DNA of 64,000 bases from Phenylobacterium glaciei (GTDB lineage Bacteria; Pseudomonadota; Alphaproteobacteria; Caulobacterales; Caulobacteraceae), in assembly GCF_016772415.1 (NCBI RefSeq), contig NZ_JAGSGD010000001.1, positions 3,001,501-3,065,500 of the forward strand, read 5' to 3'. Positions 1 to 8,697 of the stretch are shown piece by piece; the stretch's first letter is position 1; each line of letters begins with the position of its first letter. A model generated the notes under the pieces. It saw only the letters and a program-made list of their open reading frames with translations. It did no database searches and was not told the DNA's origin. Made by a program: the position numbers and the translations under genes.

Positions 1-272
1 TGGTCGATCGCCTGGCGATCGATGATCGACTGCGGTTGGGTCGCCTCCAGGGAGGCCTTCACCGGGGCCGCGGCGGTGGAGAGGTAGGCCCCCGTCACCA
101 CAAGCTCCTCGACCCGCGTGCCGTAGTCGGCGTTCTCGGGATCGATCTTCACCGAGCCGGCCTCGGCGTCGGCCGCCCAGGCCGGAACGCCGGAGACAAG
201 CCCGATAACCAGGGCCGAGCCGGCCAGCCAGACAGACTTGCGAGTGCGCGAACGCGCCGGTGATGACTGCAT
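1..272 (-). CDS. TonB-dependent receptor, N-terminal part (cut by window edge)
   Basis: Ninety residues are visible from the ATG at 272. Residues 1-33 form a Sec signal peptide: a basic n-region, a hydrophobic core, and a cleavage site near AWA-AD. Residues 54-61 read VEELVVTG, the TonB-box-like stretch that precedes the plug domain in caulobacterial TonB-dependent receptors, and the segment LEATQPQSIIDRQAI looks like the first plug strand. The family imports siderophores, sugars or peptides across the outer membrane with energy from TonB-ExbBD. The plug core and the barrel lie outside the window, so the substrate cannot be guessed. The 234 bp upstream (273-506) hold no gene I can support and presumably carry its promoter. 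Confidence 0.72.
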   Translation of the reverse strand, partial: MQSSPARSRTRKSVWLAGSALVIGLVSGVPAWAADAEAGSVKIDPENADYGTRVEELVVTGAYLSTAAAPVKASLEATQPQSIIDRQAID

Positions 273-506
273 TTTGAAATCCCCCAACCGACCGTCCGGG
301 GCTTTCCCGGTCCTGGGCCGTCGTTATGGGGCTGTAAAAGCGCGGTCACTGGACCGTCGCAAACCAAGCTTTGGCGACGGTTAAGTGAAGGATTTTGTAC
401 AGCTTTTACATTGGGAAAAATCAATGCTCAGGCCACAACTGGTCAAGCTTGGAAGGCTCACAAGCGACGATTCAGACGACACTTTCGCAGTCCGCAGAGC
501 TACCTA

Positions 507-938
507 TTACGGCTGCAGCGACACCGGACAGGTATCTCCGAGCCGCCGCGCCTGGGTGCTCGCCGCCCCGGTCAGCAGGACGCCGCCGATGCGGGTCCTG
601 AGTTTGGCTTGCAGCCGGAAGGCGCTGGGACCGTAGTCGCCCACGGCCGTGATCTCGGCGACTTGCCCATGTTTGGTGACGCAGGTCCCCGCGAGCTCGA
701 TATGGCCATTTCCGACAACCCGCTTGGGATAGGCGCATTGGTAGTGCCGGTTGCTCGGCCCCTCCAGCACCTTGAGAATGTCGGCGGCGGTGAAGCATTT
801 TCGCTCCGCCGTCCTGGCGCTGAGAACCATCGTCGTGGTGTTCGACAGCTCCCAATAGCCCGGCAAGGGGACCGCATCGGCCCGTGCCGCCACAGGCGCG
901 AGCACCGCGGCCACAACACAATTCCAAATCCGCCGCAA
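507..938 (-). CDS. Secreted DUF3617-family protein, TTG start
   Basis: A 143-residue protein. I chose the TTG at 938 because an in-frame GACGGAGG ribosome-binding site lies just upstream and because the protein then begins with a clean signal peptide (MRRIWNCVVAAVLAPVAARA, cleavage before DAVPL). Longer in-frame starts would add arginine-rich, non-conserved sequence. The mature part has the DUF3617 pattern: an opening PGYWE, then four cysteines in KCFTA, YQCAY, GTCVT and DTCPV, probably two disulphides. DUF3617 proteins are periplasmic and of unknown function, widespread in sphingomonads and caulobacters. No partner gene is adjacent; it stands between the receptor gene and a divergently transcribed glycosyltransferase pair. 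Confidence 0.72.
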   Translation of the reverse strand: MRRIWNCVVAAVLAPVAARADAVPLPGYWELSNTTTMVLSARTAERKCFTAADILKVLEGPSNRHYQCAYPKRVVGNGHIELAGTCVTKHGQVAEITAVGDYGPSAFRLQAKLRTRIGGVLLTGAASTQARRLGDTCPVSLQP

Positions 939-1062
939 CGCCTCGCCCTCCGTCGATAAGCGAACGACGACATGACGAAGGCGCGCCCTCACAGAAATCG
1001 ATGAGGCGCTTGAGCACGCCTGTCGTCGTTCCCATGCCCCCACTCGCCGGCGAGGAAATCGC

Positions 1063-2223
1063 GTGCTCGATACCCAAGCTTCTTCGCTTCTTGACGCTCC
1101 TACGGTCGAGAGCGGCCCATCGGGGCCGAACTGCGCACAAGCCCGAACAGCAGGCCCCGAACTCACCATCGTAGTGCCGACCTTCAACGAGTGCGGCAAT
1201 GTCGCGCGACTGGTCGCCCGCCTCGACGAGGTGCTGACGGGGGTGCGTTGGCAAGCGATCTTCGTGGACGACAACTCCCCGGACGGAACGGCTCAGGCGG
1301 TCAAGCGCATGGCCAACCTGGACAGTCGGATTCACTGTTTGCATCGCGTGAACCGGCGGGGCCTTTCGGGCGCGGTGGTCGAAGGCGCCTTGGCCAGTTC
1401 CGCGCCCTATATCGCGGTGATGGATGGCGACCTGCAGCACGACGAAATGCTGCTTGCCCATATGTTGCGGGCCCTGCGGGAAGATCGAGCCGACCTGGTG
1501 ATCGGCAGCCGCTTCCTGGGCGCGGCGGACGCTTCAGTCCTGGGGGTCCGGCGACAACTCGGCAGCCGGGTGGCCAACTGGCTTGGCCGCAAGGTGCTGT
1601 CAGCGGACCTGACCGACCCGGTCAGCGGCTTCTTCATGATCCGCCGCCCGCTGATCGACACCGTGGCCCACCGCCTTTCAAGCGATGGCTTCAAGGTGCT
1701 GTTCGACATCCTGGCCTCGCAGGCGACGGCGCCAAGGTGCCTGGAACTCCCCTATGTGTTTCGGCCAAGGACCTCGGGCGCAAGTAAGCTCGATAATCGG
1801 GTTGTCGCCCACTATCTCGGCCTGCTCTCCTCCAAGCTCAGCCACGACATCCTGTCCCCCCGGGTCCTGATGTTTGGGGCTGTCGGCGCGGGCGGCGTCG
1901 CGATCCACCTGCTCGTGCTCCGCGGCCTGCTAGGCCTCGGCGTGACCTTCGCCAGCGCTCAGGTCGCGGCGGCCCTGACAGCGATGACCTCGAACTACCT
2001 GGTCAACAACAGCGTCACCTATCGGGACCGTCGCAAGCGCGGACTGGCGATCCTCAGCGGCTATCTGCGCTTCTGCATGCTTTGCGCGATCGGCCTCCTG
2101 GCCAATGTGGCCGTCGCCTCGATGTTCAACCACCACTTCAAGATCTGGTGGCTGTCTGGACTGGCCGGAGCCGGCGTTGGGGCGGCCTGGAACTTCGTCA
2201 CCACCGCCTTGGCGGTGTGGTGA
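1063..2223 (+). CDS. Family 2 glycosyltransferase (polyprenol-phosphate sugar synthase) fused to a GtrA-type membrane domain
   Basis: A 386-residue protein. The GTG at 1063 follows a GAGGAA ribosome-binding site by 6 nt. Residues 34-250 form a GT-A domain of the dolichol-phosphate mannosyltransferase type: VVPTFNE at 37-43, VDDNSPDGT at 68-76 and the metal-binding DGD at 121-123. Residues from about 255 form a four-helix GtrA-like domain. Such fusions load a hexose onto undecaprenyl phosphate and help move the lipid-linked sugar across the inner membrane. The next gene, a GT39-type transferase, overlaps its stop codon and would use the lipid-linked sugar on the periplasmic side, so the two probably modify lipid A or another envelope glycan together. 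The acceptor is unknown. Confidence 0.85.
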   Translation: MLDTQASSLLDAPTVESGPSGPNCAQARTAGPELTIVVPTFNECGNVARLVARLDEVLTGVRWQAIFVDDNSPDGTAQAVKRMANLDSRIHCLHRVNRRGLSGAVVEGALASSAPYIAVMDGDLQHDEMLLAHMLRALREDRADLVIGSRFLGAADASVLGVRRQLGSRVANWLGRKVLSADLTDPVSGFFMIRRPLIDTVAHRLSSDGFKVLFDILASQATAPRCLELPYVFRPRTSGASKLDNRVVAHYLGLLSSKLSHDILSPRVLMFGAVGAGGVAIHLLVLRGLLGLGVTFASAQVAAALTAMTSNYLVNNSVTYRDRRKRGLAILSGYLRFCMLCAIGLLANVAVASMFNHHFKIWWLSGLAGAGVGAAWNFVTTALAVW

Positions 2224-3725
2224 AACGTCTCGGGGTCCAGCGGGAGATCATCGCGATCATCCTTGGCCTGACCTTCCTCAGGCTGGTGGCGGCGCGCTGG
2301 ATCCACCTGACCGAGGACGAGGCCTATTACCGCCTCTGGGCGCAGCAGCTCCATTTCGGCTACTACGACCATCCGCCGATGATCGCCTGGTGGATCAGGG
2401 GCGGCGTGACACTTGCCGGAGACAACCCTCTTGGGGTGCGGCTTTTGCCGGTGATCGCCACCGGCCTGGTGTCCGCCTTGATCGGCGACCTGGCGCATCG
2501 CTTGGGCGCGCGGCCAGCAACCGTGCTGCGAAGCGTGGTCTGGTACAACGCCACCATCACAATCGGGATCGGCGGGATCCTTGCTACGCCGGACGCACCA
2601 GCGACCTTCTTCTGGGTGCTCACCCTCTGGTGCCTCGTCCGGACCACCGGGCCGCGCCCGGCCAGATGGTGGGCGGCGGCGGGCCTCGCCGTCGGCCTCG
2701 CGACGATCTCGAAATACTCGGCCCTCTTCCTCGCGCCTGGCGCTTTCCTCTGGCTTTGGCTCAGTCCTGACGGCAAGGCGCGGTTGAAAACACCATGGCC
2801 CTGGATCGCGGCTCTGCTGGCCGGGGCGGTCTTCGCCACCAATGTCGCCTGGAATGCGCAACATGGCTGGCTCACCTTCGCCAAGCAGTTCGGCCGCGTG
2901 GAGCCATCCGGATTTTCGCCCACGCACCTGGGCGAGCTGCTGGTCAGCCAGTTCCTCCTGCTGAATCCGGTGATCGCCATCTACGCCTTCAGGGGGCTGC
3001 AGTTGGGCTGGAGGAACCGAAACAACGCCGGTGATACTGATTTGCGCCTGCCGCTGGCGACCACCCTGCCCTTCGCCGCCTACCTGATGCTGCACAGCCT
3101 CCATGACCGGGTCCAGGGGCACTGGCCAGCGCCGATCTTCGCCGCCCTGGTGATTTGCGCGGCCGTGGCGGCGGAGCGCGGCTCCGCACCTCCCGCGCTC
3201 CGCGCGGTTCGCAATTTGGCCATCGCCTTCAGCCTGTGCCTTTCCGCCGCCGCCTTAGCCTATATGGCGGCGCCGCACAGCCGCGCGCTTGGCACGTTCG
3301 ATCCGATCCTGCCCCTGCGGGGTTGGCGGGAATTCTCCGTCGCCGTCGATCAGAAAGGCCGGCAGGAAAGCGCCGGCTGGATCGGCGTCGTCAGCTACGG
3401 AACCCTTGCCCAGCTTTCGGCTGAAGGCCTGGTGACCGCCCCGCTCCTGCAGATCACCGAGCGGACGCGGTATCTCGGCCTCCCCCCTCCCAGGCCGGAC
3501 TTCCGCCAGCCTGGACTGGTCGTAGACCTGGCGCGTCGGCTCGAGCCCAGGGATCTCCTTCGCTGCTTCTCCCACGTGGCGTCAGCGGGAGATCTCGACC
3601 GGGGCGCCCGAGAGCCAGGCCCCGCCGCCCGATACCGCGCCTATCTGGTGTCTGGGCCGAAGGTGGACGTGATGAGGGTCGGATGCCCAGACGATCCAGC
3701 GATGCGCAGGAAGCTCTGGCGTTGA
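2220..3725 (+). CDS. ArnT/PMT-like (GT39-type) membrane glycosyltransferase
   Basis: A 501-residue polytopic membrane protein. The GTG at 2220 overlaps the TGA of the preceding gene, so the two are translationally coupled. The first periplasmic loop has the family signature: an acidic TEDEAYYRLWAQ followed by HFGYYDHPPMIAW, which in ArnT and related enzymes holds the catalytic acidic residue and lipid-binding site. About ten further hydrophobic segments follow, then a C-terminal soluble part. The family transfers sugar from undecaprenyl phosphate to lipid A or other acceptors at the periplasmic face. Substrate specificity cannot be read from the sequence. No arn pathway genes are nearby, so aminoarabinose is not implied. 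Confidence 0.85.
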   Translation: MKRLGVQREIIAIILGLTFLRLVAARWIHLTEDEAYYRLWAQQLHFGYYDHPPMIAWWIRGGVTLAGDNPLGVRLLPVIATGLVSALIGDLAHRLGARPATVLRSVVWYNATITIGIGGILATPDAPATFFWVLTLWCLVRTTGPRPARWWAAAGLAVGLATISKYSALFLAPGAFLWLWLSPDGKARLKTPWPWIAALLAGAVFATNVAWNAQHGWLTFAKQFGRVEPSGFSPTHLGELLVSQFLLLNPVIAIYAFRGLQLGWRNRNNAGDTDLRLPLATTLPFAAYLMLHSLHDRVQGHWPAPIFAALVICAAVAAERGSAPPALRAVRNLAIAFSLCLSAAALAYMAAPHSRALGTFDPILPLRGWREFSVAVDQKGRQESAGWIGVVSYGTLAQLSAEGLVTAPLLQITERTRYLGLPPPRPDFRQPGLVVDLARRLEPRDLLRCFSHVASAGDLDRGAREPGPAARYRAYLVSGPKVDVMRVGCPDDPAMRRKLWR

Positions 3726-3852
3726 AAGTCTGAGGTCGGACGACGCGAAGACTGCCCGCGGGACGAGGCTCAGTTCGCCGATGGGTGCGGCCTGGGCTGC
3801 GTCCCAAACTGCGGGGCGCTGTCGTGGCGGCCCGTCAAAGCCGGAAGCGTGC

Positions 3853-3928
3853 TGGTGGGCCCGGTAGGACTCGAACCTACAACCAGACCGTTATGAGCGG
3901 TCGGCTCTAACCATTGAGCTACAGGCCC
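3853..3928 (-). tRNA. tRNA-Ile(CAU), the lysidine-modified AUA decoder
   Basis: On the minus strand the sequence folds as a complete 73-nt tRNA followed by an encoded CCA: acceptor arms GGGCCTG and CGGGCCC (one G-U pair), D arm GCTC/GAGC, anticodon arm GACCG/CGGTC around CTCATAA, and T arm GTAGG/CCTAC with TTCGAGT. The anticodon CAU alone would allow Met. The D loop, the variable region and the overall pattern resemble E. coli ileX more than elongator or initiator tRNA-Met, so I call tRNA-Ile2, whose C34 would be converted to lysidine by TilS. The Met reading is the alternative. The 127 bp on its GT39 side (3726-3852) hold nothing I recognise. Confidence 0.85.
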
Positions 3929-4074
3929 TGCAGCGCGGCGTGCGGGTTACCATGGGCTGCACGTGCATTAAAGGCGCCGTTCAGCTTGGCCTTGTCATCA
4001 CGGAACCCAGCCCCGCGTTCAACGTTCGCAATCGGGGTGGTACAGTCAAGCTAACGCCCCTTTGGGAGATACCT

Positions 4075-4812
4075 ATGAAAACCTTCGTCCGCGCCGGCGC
4101 CCTCAGCCTGCTCCTGGCCACCACGGTCGCGGCGCCCGTTGCGCTCGCCCAGGCCGCCTCGCCCGCCGCCGACTCCATGTTCCGGGCCACCACCCTGAAC
4201 CTCTCGGCCTATGGCGAGACCCGGATCGCGCCGGACATGGCCACCATCAATCTGGGCGTGAACACCGAGGCCCCGACCGCGTCGGCCGCCATGGCCGCCA
4301 ACGCCACCCAGATGAACAAGATCTTCGCCGCCCTGCGCCGCGCCGGCATCGCCGACAAGGACATCCAGACCTCGGGCCTGAACCTCAACGCGCAGTACGA
4401 CTATGTGGAGAACAACCCGCCCAAGCTGCGCGGCTATCAGGCCAGCAACACGGTCACTGTCACCGTCCATGACCTGACCCGCCTGGGCTCGGCCGTCGAC
4501 GCCACCGTCAGCGCCGGCGCCAACCAGGTGAACGGGATTTCCTTTGGCTTGAACGACCCCACCGCCGCCGAGAACGCGGCCCGCGAGGACGCGGTCAAGG
4601 CGCTCAGCGCCAAGGCCAATCTCTATGCGCGGGCCACTGGTTACCGCGTCGGCCGCCTGGTGACACTCAGCGAAGGCGGCGGCTACACCCCGCCCAGCCC
4701 CATGCCGGTGATGGCCATGGCCCGCTTCGACAAGGCGGAGTCCACTCCGGTGGCCGGTGGCGAGCTGAAGGTGCGGGTTGACGTGACAGCGCTCTACGAG
4801 CTCACCCGCTAA
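4075..4812 (+). CDS. SIMPL-domain (DUF541, YggE-like) periplasmic protein
   Basis: A 245-residue protein. The ATG at 4075 has a GGGAG ribosome-binding site and is followed by a signal peptide of about 24 residues ending ALAQA. The mature protein has the SIMPL pattern: an opening LSAYGETRIAPDMATINLGV, then AMAANATQMNKIFAALRRAGI, SGLNLNAQYDY, and an alanine-rich ENAAREDAVKALSAKANLYA helix. SIMPL proteins are periplasmic, form ring-like oligomers in characterised cases, and E. coli YggE is linked to reduced oxidative stress; the molecular activity is not settled. It is a single-gene unit ending at a strong hairpin shared with the convergent panD unit. Confidence 0.88.
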   Translation: MKTFVRAGALSLLLATTVAAPVALAQAASPAADSMFRATTLNLSAYGETRIAPDMATINLGVNTEAPTASAAMAANATQMNKIFAALRRAGIADKDIQTSGLNLNAQYDYVENNPPKLRGYQASNTVTVTVHDLTRLGSAVDATVSAGANQVNGISFGLNDPTAAENAAREDAVKALSAKANLYARATGYRVGRLVTLSEGGGYTPPSPMPVMAMARFDKAESTPVAGGELKVRVDVTALYELTR

Positions 4813-4821
4813 ACCACCTCC

Positions 4822-4843
4822 CCTCCCCGCTTCGGCGGGGAGG
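4822..4843. terminator. Bidirectional hairpin terminator between convergent genes
   Basis: A 9-bp perfect stem (CCTCCCCGC / GCGGGGAGG) closed by a TTCG tetraloop lies in the 34-bp gap between the SIMPL gene and the convergent lipoprotein gene. No long T run follows on either strand, so intrinsic strength is uncertain, but position and stability fit a shared terminator. Confidence 0.7.
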
Positions 4844-4846
4844 ACC

Positions 4847-5311
4847 TTACCGCTTGATCAGGCCGGCCTTCTCGAAGGCGTGCTTCAGCTTGTCGGCGAT
4901 CACCACGCCCGGCGGGGTGTTGGCGCCCTCCATGGCGGCGGCGTAGACCAGTTCGTCATGGGTCTCGACGGGACCGGCGGCCCAGCCGACGGTGCGCGCG
5001 CCGTCCGTCGAACTGGCGCAGCTGATGTTCACCGGCTGCCGGCTCTTGGCGGTGATCTGCAGCAGGTCTTCCAGGGTCCGGGTCGCGCCGTTGCAGGCCG
5101 GCAGGGCCCGGCCGCAGGTGACGTTGGAGCCGAAGCGGTGGACCACTTCGCCCGAGCCGGTCTCGCCGATCAGCACGCAGGTGCCCGGATCGCCGACCAC
5201 GTCATTGATCGCCGCGTCCAGGGCGTCCTGGTTCACCCCCTTCAGCACTGCAGGCGAACAGGCCGAGAGGCTTAAGGCCGCCACGGCGACGAGGGCGAAC
5301 CGCACGCTCAC
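4847..5311 (-). CDS. Lipoprotein of unknown function, coupled to panD
   Basis: A 154-residue protein with a lipoprotein signal peptide: hydrophobic run then LSAC, with C18 as the acylated cysteine. Five further cysteines lie in the mature part (TCVLI, TCGRA, ACNGA, SCASS), suggesting disulphides. I recognise no domain. Its ATG overlaps the panD stop by 4 nt (ATGA), so it is translated from the same message. Nothing in the sequence links it to pantothenate synthesis; the coupling may be only operon economy. Confidence 0.75.
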   Translation of the reverse strand: MSVRFALVAVAALSLSACSPAVLKGVNQDALDAAINDVVGDPGTCVLIGETGSGEVVHRFGSNVTCGRALPACNGATRTLEDLLQITAKSRQPVNISCASSTDGARTVGWAAGPVETHDELVYAAAMEGANTPPGVVIADKLKHAFEKAGLIKR

Positions 5312-5664
5312 GCGGCCTTCTTCATCGCGTTGGCGTCGTCCAGCAGCACGACGGTCGGCGAGTAGTTGCGAGCCTCCTCGGCCGGCAGCAGGCCGTAGGT
5401 CACGATGATGACCTTGTCGCCCTTCTGCACCAGGCGGGCGGCGGCGCCGTTGACCCCGATCACCTTGGAGCCGCGCGGCGCCTCGATGGCGTATGTGGTG
5501 AAGCGGGCGCCGGTGGTGATGTTCAGCACATCCACCTGCTCGTGCGGCAGGATGCCCGAGGCGTCCAGCAGCTCGCGGTCGATGGCGATGGAGCCTTCAT
5601 AATCCATGTCGGCCTGGGTCACCGTGGCGCGGTGCAGCTTGGCCTTCATCAGGGTCACCAGCAT
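5308..5664 (-). CDS. panD: Aspartate 1-decarboxylase proenzyme
   Basis: A 118-residue protein of normal length. PanD decarboxylates L-aspartate to beta-alanine for pantothenate and coenzyme A. It is a pyruvoyl enzyme that cleaves itself between G24 and S25, both present in the motif YEGS. The known active-site residues K9, R54 and Y58 are at their canonical positions. It is first in a two-gene unit with the lipoprotein gene downstream (4-nt overlap). No other pantothenate gene is in the window. Confidence 0.96.
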   Translation of the reverse strand: MLVTLMKAKLHRATVTQADMDYEGSIAIDRELLDASGILPHEQVDVLNITTGARFTTYAIEAPRGSKVIGVNGAAARLVQKGDKVIIVTYGLLPAEEARNYSPTVVLLDDANAMKKAA

Positions 5665-5773
5665 CGGCAGTCCTTACGCACAGGGGCGCGGGCGGCAGCT
5701 CTGGCCTCTCCCCGCAGCAGGGACCTGCATATAGCCAGGATGGGCTTTCCATTCAATTGCGGCGGCGCAATAA

Positions 5774-5790
5774 GTTGACCTTGCGTCAAC
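5774..5790. promoter_or_regulatory. Possible operator palindrome between panD and the 5940 gene
   Basis: GTTGAC-N5-GTCAAC is a perfect 6-bp inverted repeat in the 275-bp gap between panD (leftward) and the secreted-protein gene (rightward). Such a symmetric site often binds a dimeric regulator. The regulator is unknown and the site could be chance. Confidence 0.35.
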
Positions 5791-5939
5791 TCGAAACGCC
5801 TGTCGCGGCTCACCCAGCAAGAGAATTCGCCGGCGATTTCGGCGTTTTGGCGTGAAAATCATACCGCTGTTGCAACCACGGGTTAACAGCGGCGGTCAGA
5901 TGCGCGAGACTTTGACATTGACGTGATGGCGGGGGGCCA

Positions 5940-6623
5940 ATGCGAAATCAGAAGATCCGAGCCTTGATCGTGGCCGGCGCAACGCTGGCCGCCGTCGCCG
6001 CCAGCGCCCAGGTCGCGCCGACGACTGCCCCCACCACCCGCCCCGGCGCGGCGCGGCCGGCCGTCACCCGCCCCAGTGTCGTGGCGGTTCCCGGCGCGCT
6101 AGGCCCCCTGACCCGTCCGCCCGTCCCCGGCGGTCCGGGCGGCATCGACTGGAAGGGCGCGGTCGGCGGCCTGCGTCAGAGCAGCGGCGGCAATTCCCCG
6201 ATCGGCCGCGGCCTCGACCAGGCCGCCATCGACAAGACCAGGTTGCCGATCCTGCTGCCCAATGACGCCGACCTGATGGGCGGCGCACGCATCTATTCCT
6301 TCGGCGACTACTACTCGATCACCGCCAACCTCTCGGGCGCGCGGGTGTCGCTGACCGGCACGGCGGAGACCATGTCCCTCCCCGCCACCTCCAAGCTGAA
6401 CCTGCCCAATATCGGCCCCGAGCAGCTGGTGATCCAGCGCACGGTGGACGGCCAGCTGGCCAGCTTCGTGCGCTACGGCGTCCTCTACACCGCCGAGCTG
6501 CGCTGCGACACGCCCTCGGACACCCGCTGCCGGACGGAGACCTATGTGCGGTCCCTGGTGGCCAAGAGCACCGTCGTGGTGATGGGCAAGGCCGCCCGCC
6601 AGGCCGCCGGACTGGGGGCTTAA
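5940..6623 (+). CDS. Secreted protein of unknown function, proline-rich N-terminus
   Basis: A 227-residue protein with a signal peptide (residues 1-23, ending ASA before QVAP). A Pro/Thr-rich low-complexity stretch to about residue 60 looks like a periplasmic spacer. The remainder (from about 95) is a compact domain with LPILLPND, a conserved-looking SFGDYYSITANLSGARVSLTG and one cysteine pair in LRCDTPSDTRCRT. I do not recognise the family. The gene ends 3 bp before the M23 peptidase gene, so the two are probably co-transcribed and may both act on the envelope. Confidence 0.75.
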   Translation: MRNQKIRALIVAGATLAAVAASAQVAPTTAPTTRPGAARPAVTRPSVVAVPGALGPLTRPPVPGGPGGIDWKGAVGGLRQSSGGNSPIGRGLDQAAIDKTRLPILLPNDADLMGGARIYSFGDYYSITANLSGARVSLTGTAETMSLPATSKLNLPNIGPEQLVIQRTVDGQLASFVRYGVLYTAELRCDTPSDTRCRTETYVRSLVAKSTVVVMGKAARQAAGLGA

Positions 6624-6626
6624 GAG

Positions 6627-7553
6627 ATGCGCGCACCCCTGATCTTCCTGATCCTCATCATCCTCGCGGTCCTGGCCCTGGTGGGCTACAACTCCGGCTG
6701 GTTCGGCGGCGCGACCGCCCCCGGCGCGGGGCCCGCCACCGCGACGAACGGCACGCCCTCCCCCCCCGGCGTGACGACAGATCCTGCCGCTGAGCCTGAC
6801 GAACCGGTCGGCGACGGCGGCGTCGAACAGTTGCCCGACGAGGCCAAGGCCGAGCCCGACGCCGATCCGGTGAAGACCCCCGACGTCCCAGCCGCCGCCA
6901 CCTTCGGCCACCTCCCGGCCGGCGATTTGATCCCGAAATCCGGCTCCGGCTATCTAGACCGCACGGTCTGGTCGCCCAAGCTCTGCTTCCCCTTCGCCGA
7001 CGACGCCTTCGCCAACTCCCAGGTCTATGGGGCGGGTGGCGGCATGGGGCCGAAGGACCATCCGGGCCAGTGCGACCCGATGAACTACACCCTGCCCTGG
7101 CGCGACAACTTCTGTGAGAGCCGCGGCTACGCCAGTCCGCTCTGCGCGGTGGGCAAGGGCCACCAGGGCCAGGACATCCGCCCGGCCACCTGCAAGAAGG
7201 ACAAGCACTGGGTCGTCGCCGCCGAGGACGGGATCATCACCGACGTCGGAACCTATACCGTCACCCTCACCGGCGAGGCCGCCCCGCATCGGGTCTACCG
7301 TTACCTGCACATGCGGATGAACCAGCTGGCGGTGAAGGAAGGCGCCTCGGTCAAGGCCGGCGACAACCTGGGCAAGGCCTCCAACGACTTCGGCGGCACC
7401 CCCACCACCATCCACATGCACTTCGAGATCCGATCCGGCGTCGCCGGAACCTCGACGGACGGCAAGCCCGTGGTGCTGCACACCTTCCTGCCGCCCTATC
7501 AGAGCCTGGTGGCCGCCTATGACCGCAAGCGCGCGGGACAGGCGTGCCACTGA
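6627..7553 (+). CDS. M23-family (LytM-like) metallopeptidase, membrane-anchored
   Basis: A 308-residue protein. Residues 4-22 form an N-terminal membrane anchor. A Pro/Ala/Glu-rich linker runs to about 95, followed by a cysteine-containing domain. The zinc site of M23 endopeptidases is present: HQGQD (H179, D183) and HMH (H273, H275), with another histidine in RYLHMR. The family cuts peptide cross-links in peptidoglycan or acts as a non-catalytic activator; here all metal ligands are kept, so it is probably active. It follows the 5940 gene by 3 bp. Six or more cysteines between 120 and 199 suggest disulphide stabilisation in the periplasm, unusual for the family. Confidence 0.86.
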   Translation: MRAPLIFLILIILAVLALVGYNSGWFGGATAPGAGPATATNGTPSPPGVTTDPAAEPDEPVGDGGVEQLPDEAKAEPDADPVKTPDVPAAATFGHLPAGDLIPKSGSGYLDRTVWSPKLCFPFADDAFANSQVYGAGGGMGPKDHPGQCDPMNYTLPWRDNFCESRGYASPLCAVGKGHQGQDIRPATCKKDKHWVVAAEDGIITDVGTYTVTLTGEAAPHRVYRYLHMRMNQLAVKEGASVKAGDNLGKASNDFGGTPTTIHMHFEIRSGVAGTSTDGKPVVLHTFLPPYQSLVAAYDRKRAGQACH

Positions 7554-7566
7554 GGGTGAGCGGGAC

Positions 7567-8121
7567 CTAAAGCCCGAAAGCGTCTCGGATCAGGATCGCG
7601 TTCTGATCCGGCGTCGTCGTGGAGGTGTCGATCTCAAGGTCGTAGGTCCGGCCCGCGTGCACCCGGTCGTACTGCCAGCGCGACAGGCCGACGCCCCGGT
7701 CGCCCCGCGCAAGCTCGCGAGCCTCCAGCACGTCCAGGGGCGCGAAGAGACCAACGAAGCGCGTCTCGAAGCCGGCCAGCACCTCGCGGTAGTCGGCCTC
7801 GTCGGCGGAGTCGAGGATCACGTCGTCGACGATCAGGTGGTTCCCCGCCGCCGCCAGGGCCGCGATGGCCCGGCGCATGCCCCGCATGGCGGCGTCCATC
7901 ACCGGGCCGGTCCGGATCGCCACCGAGGGCCTGCCGCCGTCGTCCAGGGTTTCGAACACCAGACCGTCGGCGTGGCCGAACATCGCCGGGGGCAGCATGT
8001 CGAGAAACGCGTCCATCGAGACATGCAGGAGCGGGTGGGCGCAGATTTGCTGCAACGCCCGCGCGGTCGACGTCTTCCCGACGCTGCCGACGCCGTTGAG
8101 GATGATGATCTGCGCGGGCAT
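7567..8121 (-). CDS. P-loop kinase related to chloramphenicol phosphotransferase
   Basis: About 184 residues from the ATG at 8121. The N-terminus reads MPAQIIILNGVGSVGKTS, a Walker A loop (GVGSVGKTS) right after the first beta strand as in the CPT-like family. Later segments also fit: HVSMDAFLDMLPP (substrate loop), LIVDDVILD, a lid helix with ELARGDRGVGLSRWQ, and YDLEIDTSTTTP near the C-terminus. CPT phosphorylates chloramphenicol in Streptomyces, but most bacterial relatives have unknown substrates, so resistance should not be inferred. An in-frame ATG at 8175 and a TTG at 8157 give longer versions; I prefer 8121 because the added residues do not match the family. It lies just downstream of and probably with the 8165-8608 gene. 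Confidence 0.8.
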   Translation of the reverse strand: MPAQIIILNGVGSVGKTSTARALQQICAHPLLHVSMDAFLDMLPPAMFGHADGLVFETLDDGGRPSVAIRTGPVMDAAMRGMRRAIAALAAAGNHLIVDDVILDSADEADYREVLAGFETRFVGLFAPLDVLEARELARGDRGVGLSRWQYDRVHAGRTYDLEIDTSTTTPDQNAILIRDAFGL

Positions 8122-8164
8122 GGCGCCGAGCTTGGTCGAAACCTCGACCGGCGCCAAGCGGGCC

Positions 8165-8608
8165 TCAGACCGCATGCGGGAAGTGCTGTAGGTCCGGCTC
8201 CGCCCAATCCCGCCGCGCCTCCACGGAGAACAGGCGCCCCTTGCTCCAGTAGTCCAGCAGCCAGCCCGGGCTTCCCAGAGGCGAGGTCATCAGATCATCG
8301 ACGATCCCGTGCAGGGGGTGGTCGCGTGGATAGCGGCCCAGGAACTCATGCGCCGCCCCCAGCGAGGCCAGGGTGATGGTGTGGTGGTAGCCGCCGGCGT
8401 CGGTGTTCGGGGTGTCGGTGGCCTCGTTATAGGCGCGGATCAGATCGGGCATGCCGGCGACCACCGCGACCAGGGGCCGGTCTCGCAGCAGCCACAGGGC
8501 GGCGGCGAAATGGGCCGCATGGGTCCATTCCGGCTTGGGCAAGGTCCTGTCCCTCACGCCGTGGGCGATGCGGGCCACCTCGACGTCGGTGGCATAGATG
8601 CTGGTCAT
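8165..8608 (-). CDS. Conserved protein of unknown function (WTHAAHFA family)
   Basis: A 147-residue soluble protein with GGAG before its ATG. The segments KPEWTHAAHFAAALWLL and YNEATDTPNTDAGGYHHTI match a small unnamed family I have seen in many proteobacteria; histidines and acidic residues recur, suggesting a metal or ligand site, but no activity is known to me. It is upstream of the CPT-like kinase gene on the same strand. A terminator-like hairpin ends 35 nt before its start codon, preceded by a possible short peptide ORF. Confidence 0.72.
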   Translation of the reverse strand: MTSIYATDVEVARIAHGVRDRTLPKPEWTHAAHFAAALWLLRDRPLVAVVAGMPDLIRAYNEATDTPNTDAGGYHHTITLASLGAAHEFLGRYPRDHPLHGIVDDLMTSPLGSPGWLLDYWSKGRLFSVEARRDWAEPDLQHFPHAV

Positions 8609-8642
8609 GTCTTGGGTCTCCTTCAGGGAAGCCCGGACGGCA

Positions 8643-8671
8643 AAGAAAAACCCCGCCGGCCGGGCGGGGTT
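8643..8671 (-). terminator. Rho-independent terminator, leftward
   Basis: On the minus strand a 7-bp G+C stem (CCCCGCC / GGCGGGG, loop of 5, plus two A-T pairs) is followed by TTTTTCTTT. This is the clearest intrinsic terminator in the window. It would end transcription coming from the lipoprotein hydrolase gene at 8821. It also lies immediately in front of the 8608 gene, so an attenuator role is possible. Confidence 0.75.
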
Positions 8672-8697
8672 GGTGGCTCATTCGATGTGTAAGGAAG

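Noticed and set aside
3853..3928. Reading the CAU tRNA as tRNA-Met
   Set aside because: The D loop and overall pattern match the tRNA-Ile2 type better, and initiator features (three G-C pairs under the anticodon, unpaired position 1) are absent.
7567..8121. Chloramphenicol resistance
   Set aside because: CPT-like kinases are common on chromosomes with unknown substrates; fold similarity alone does not support a resistance call.
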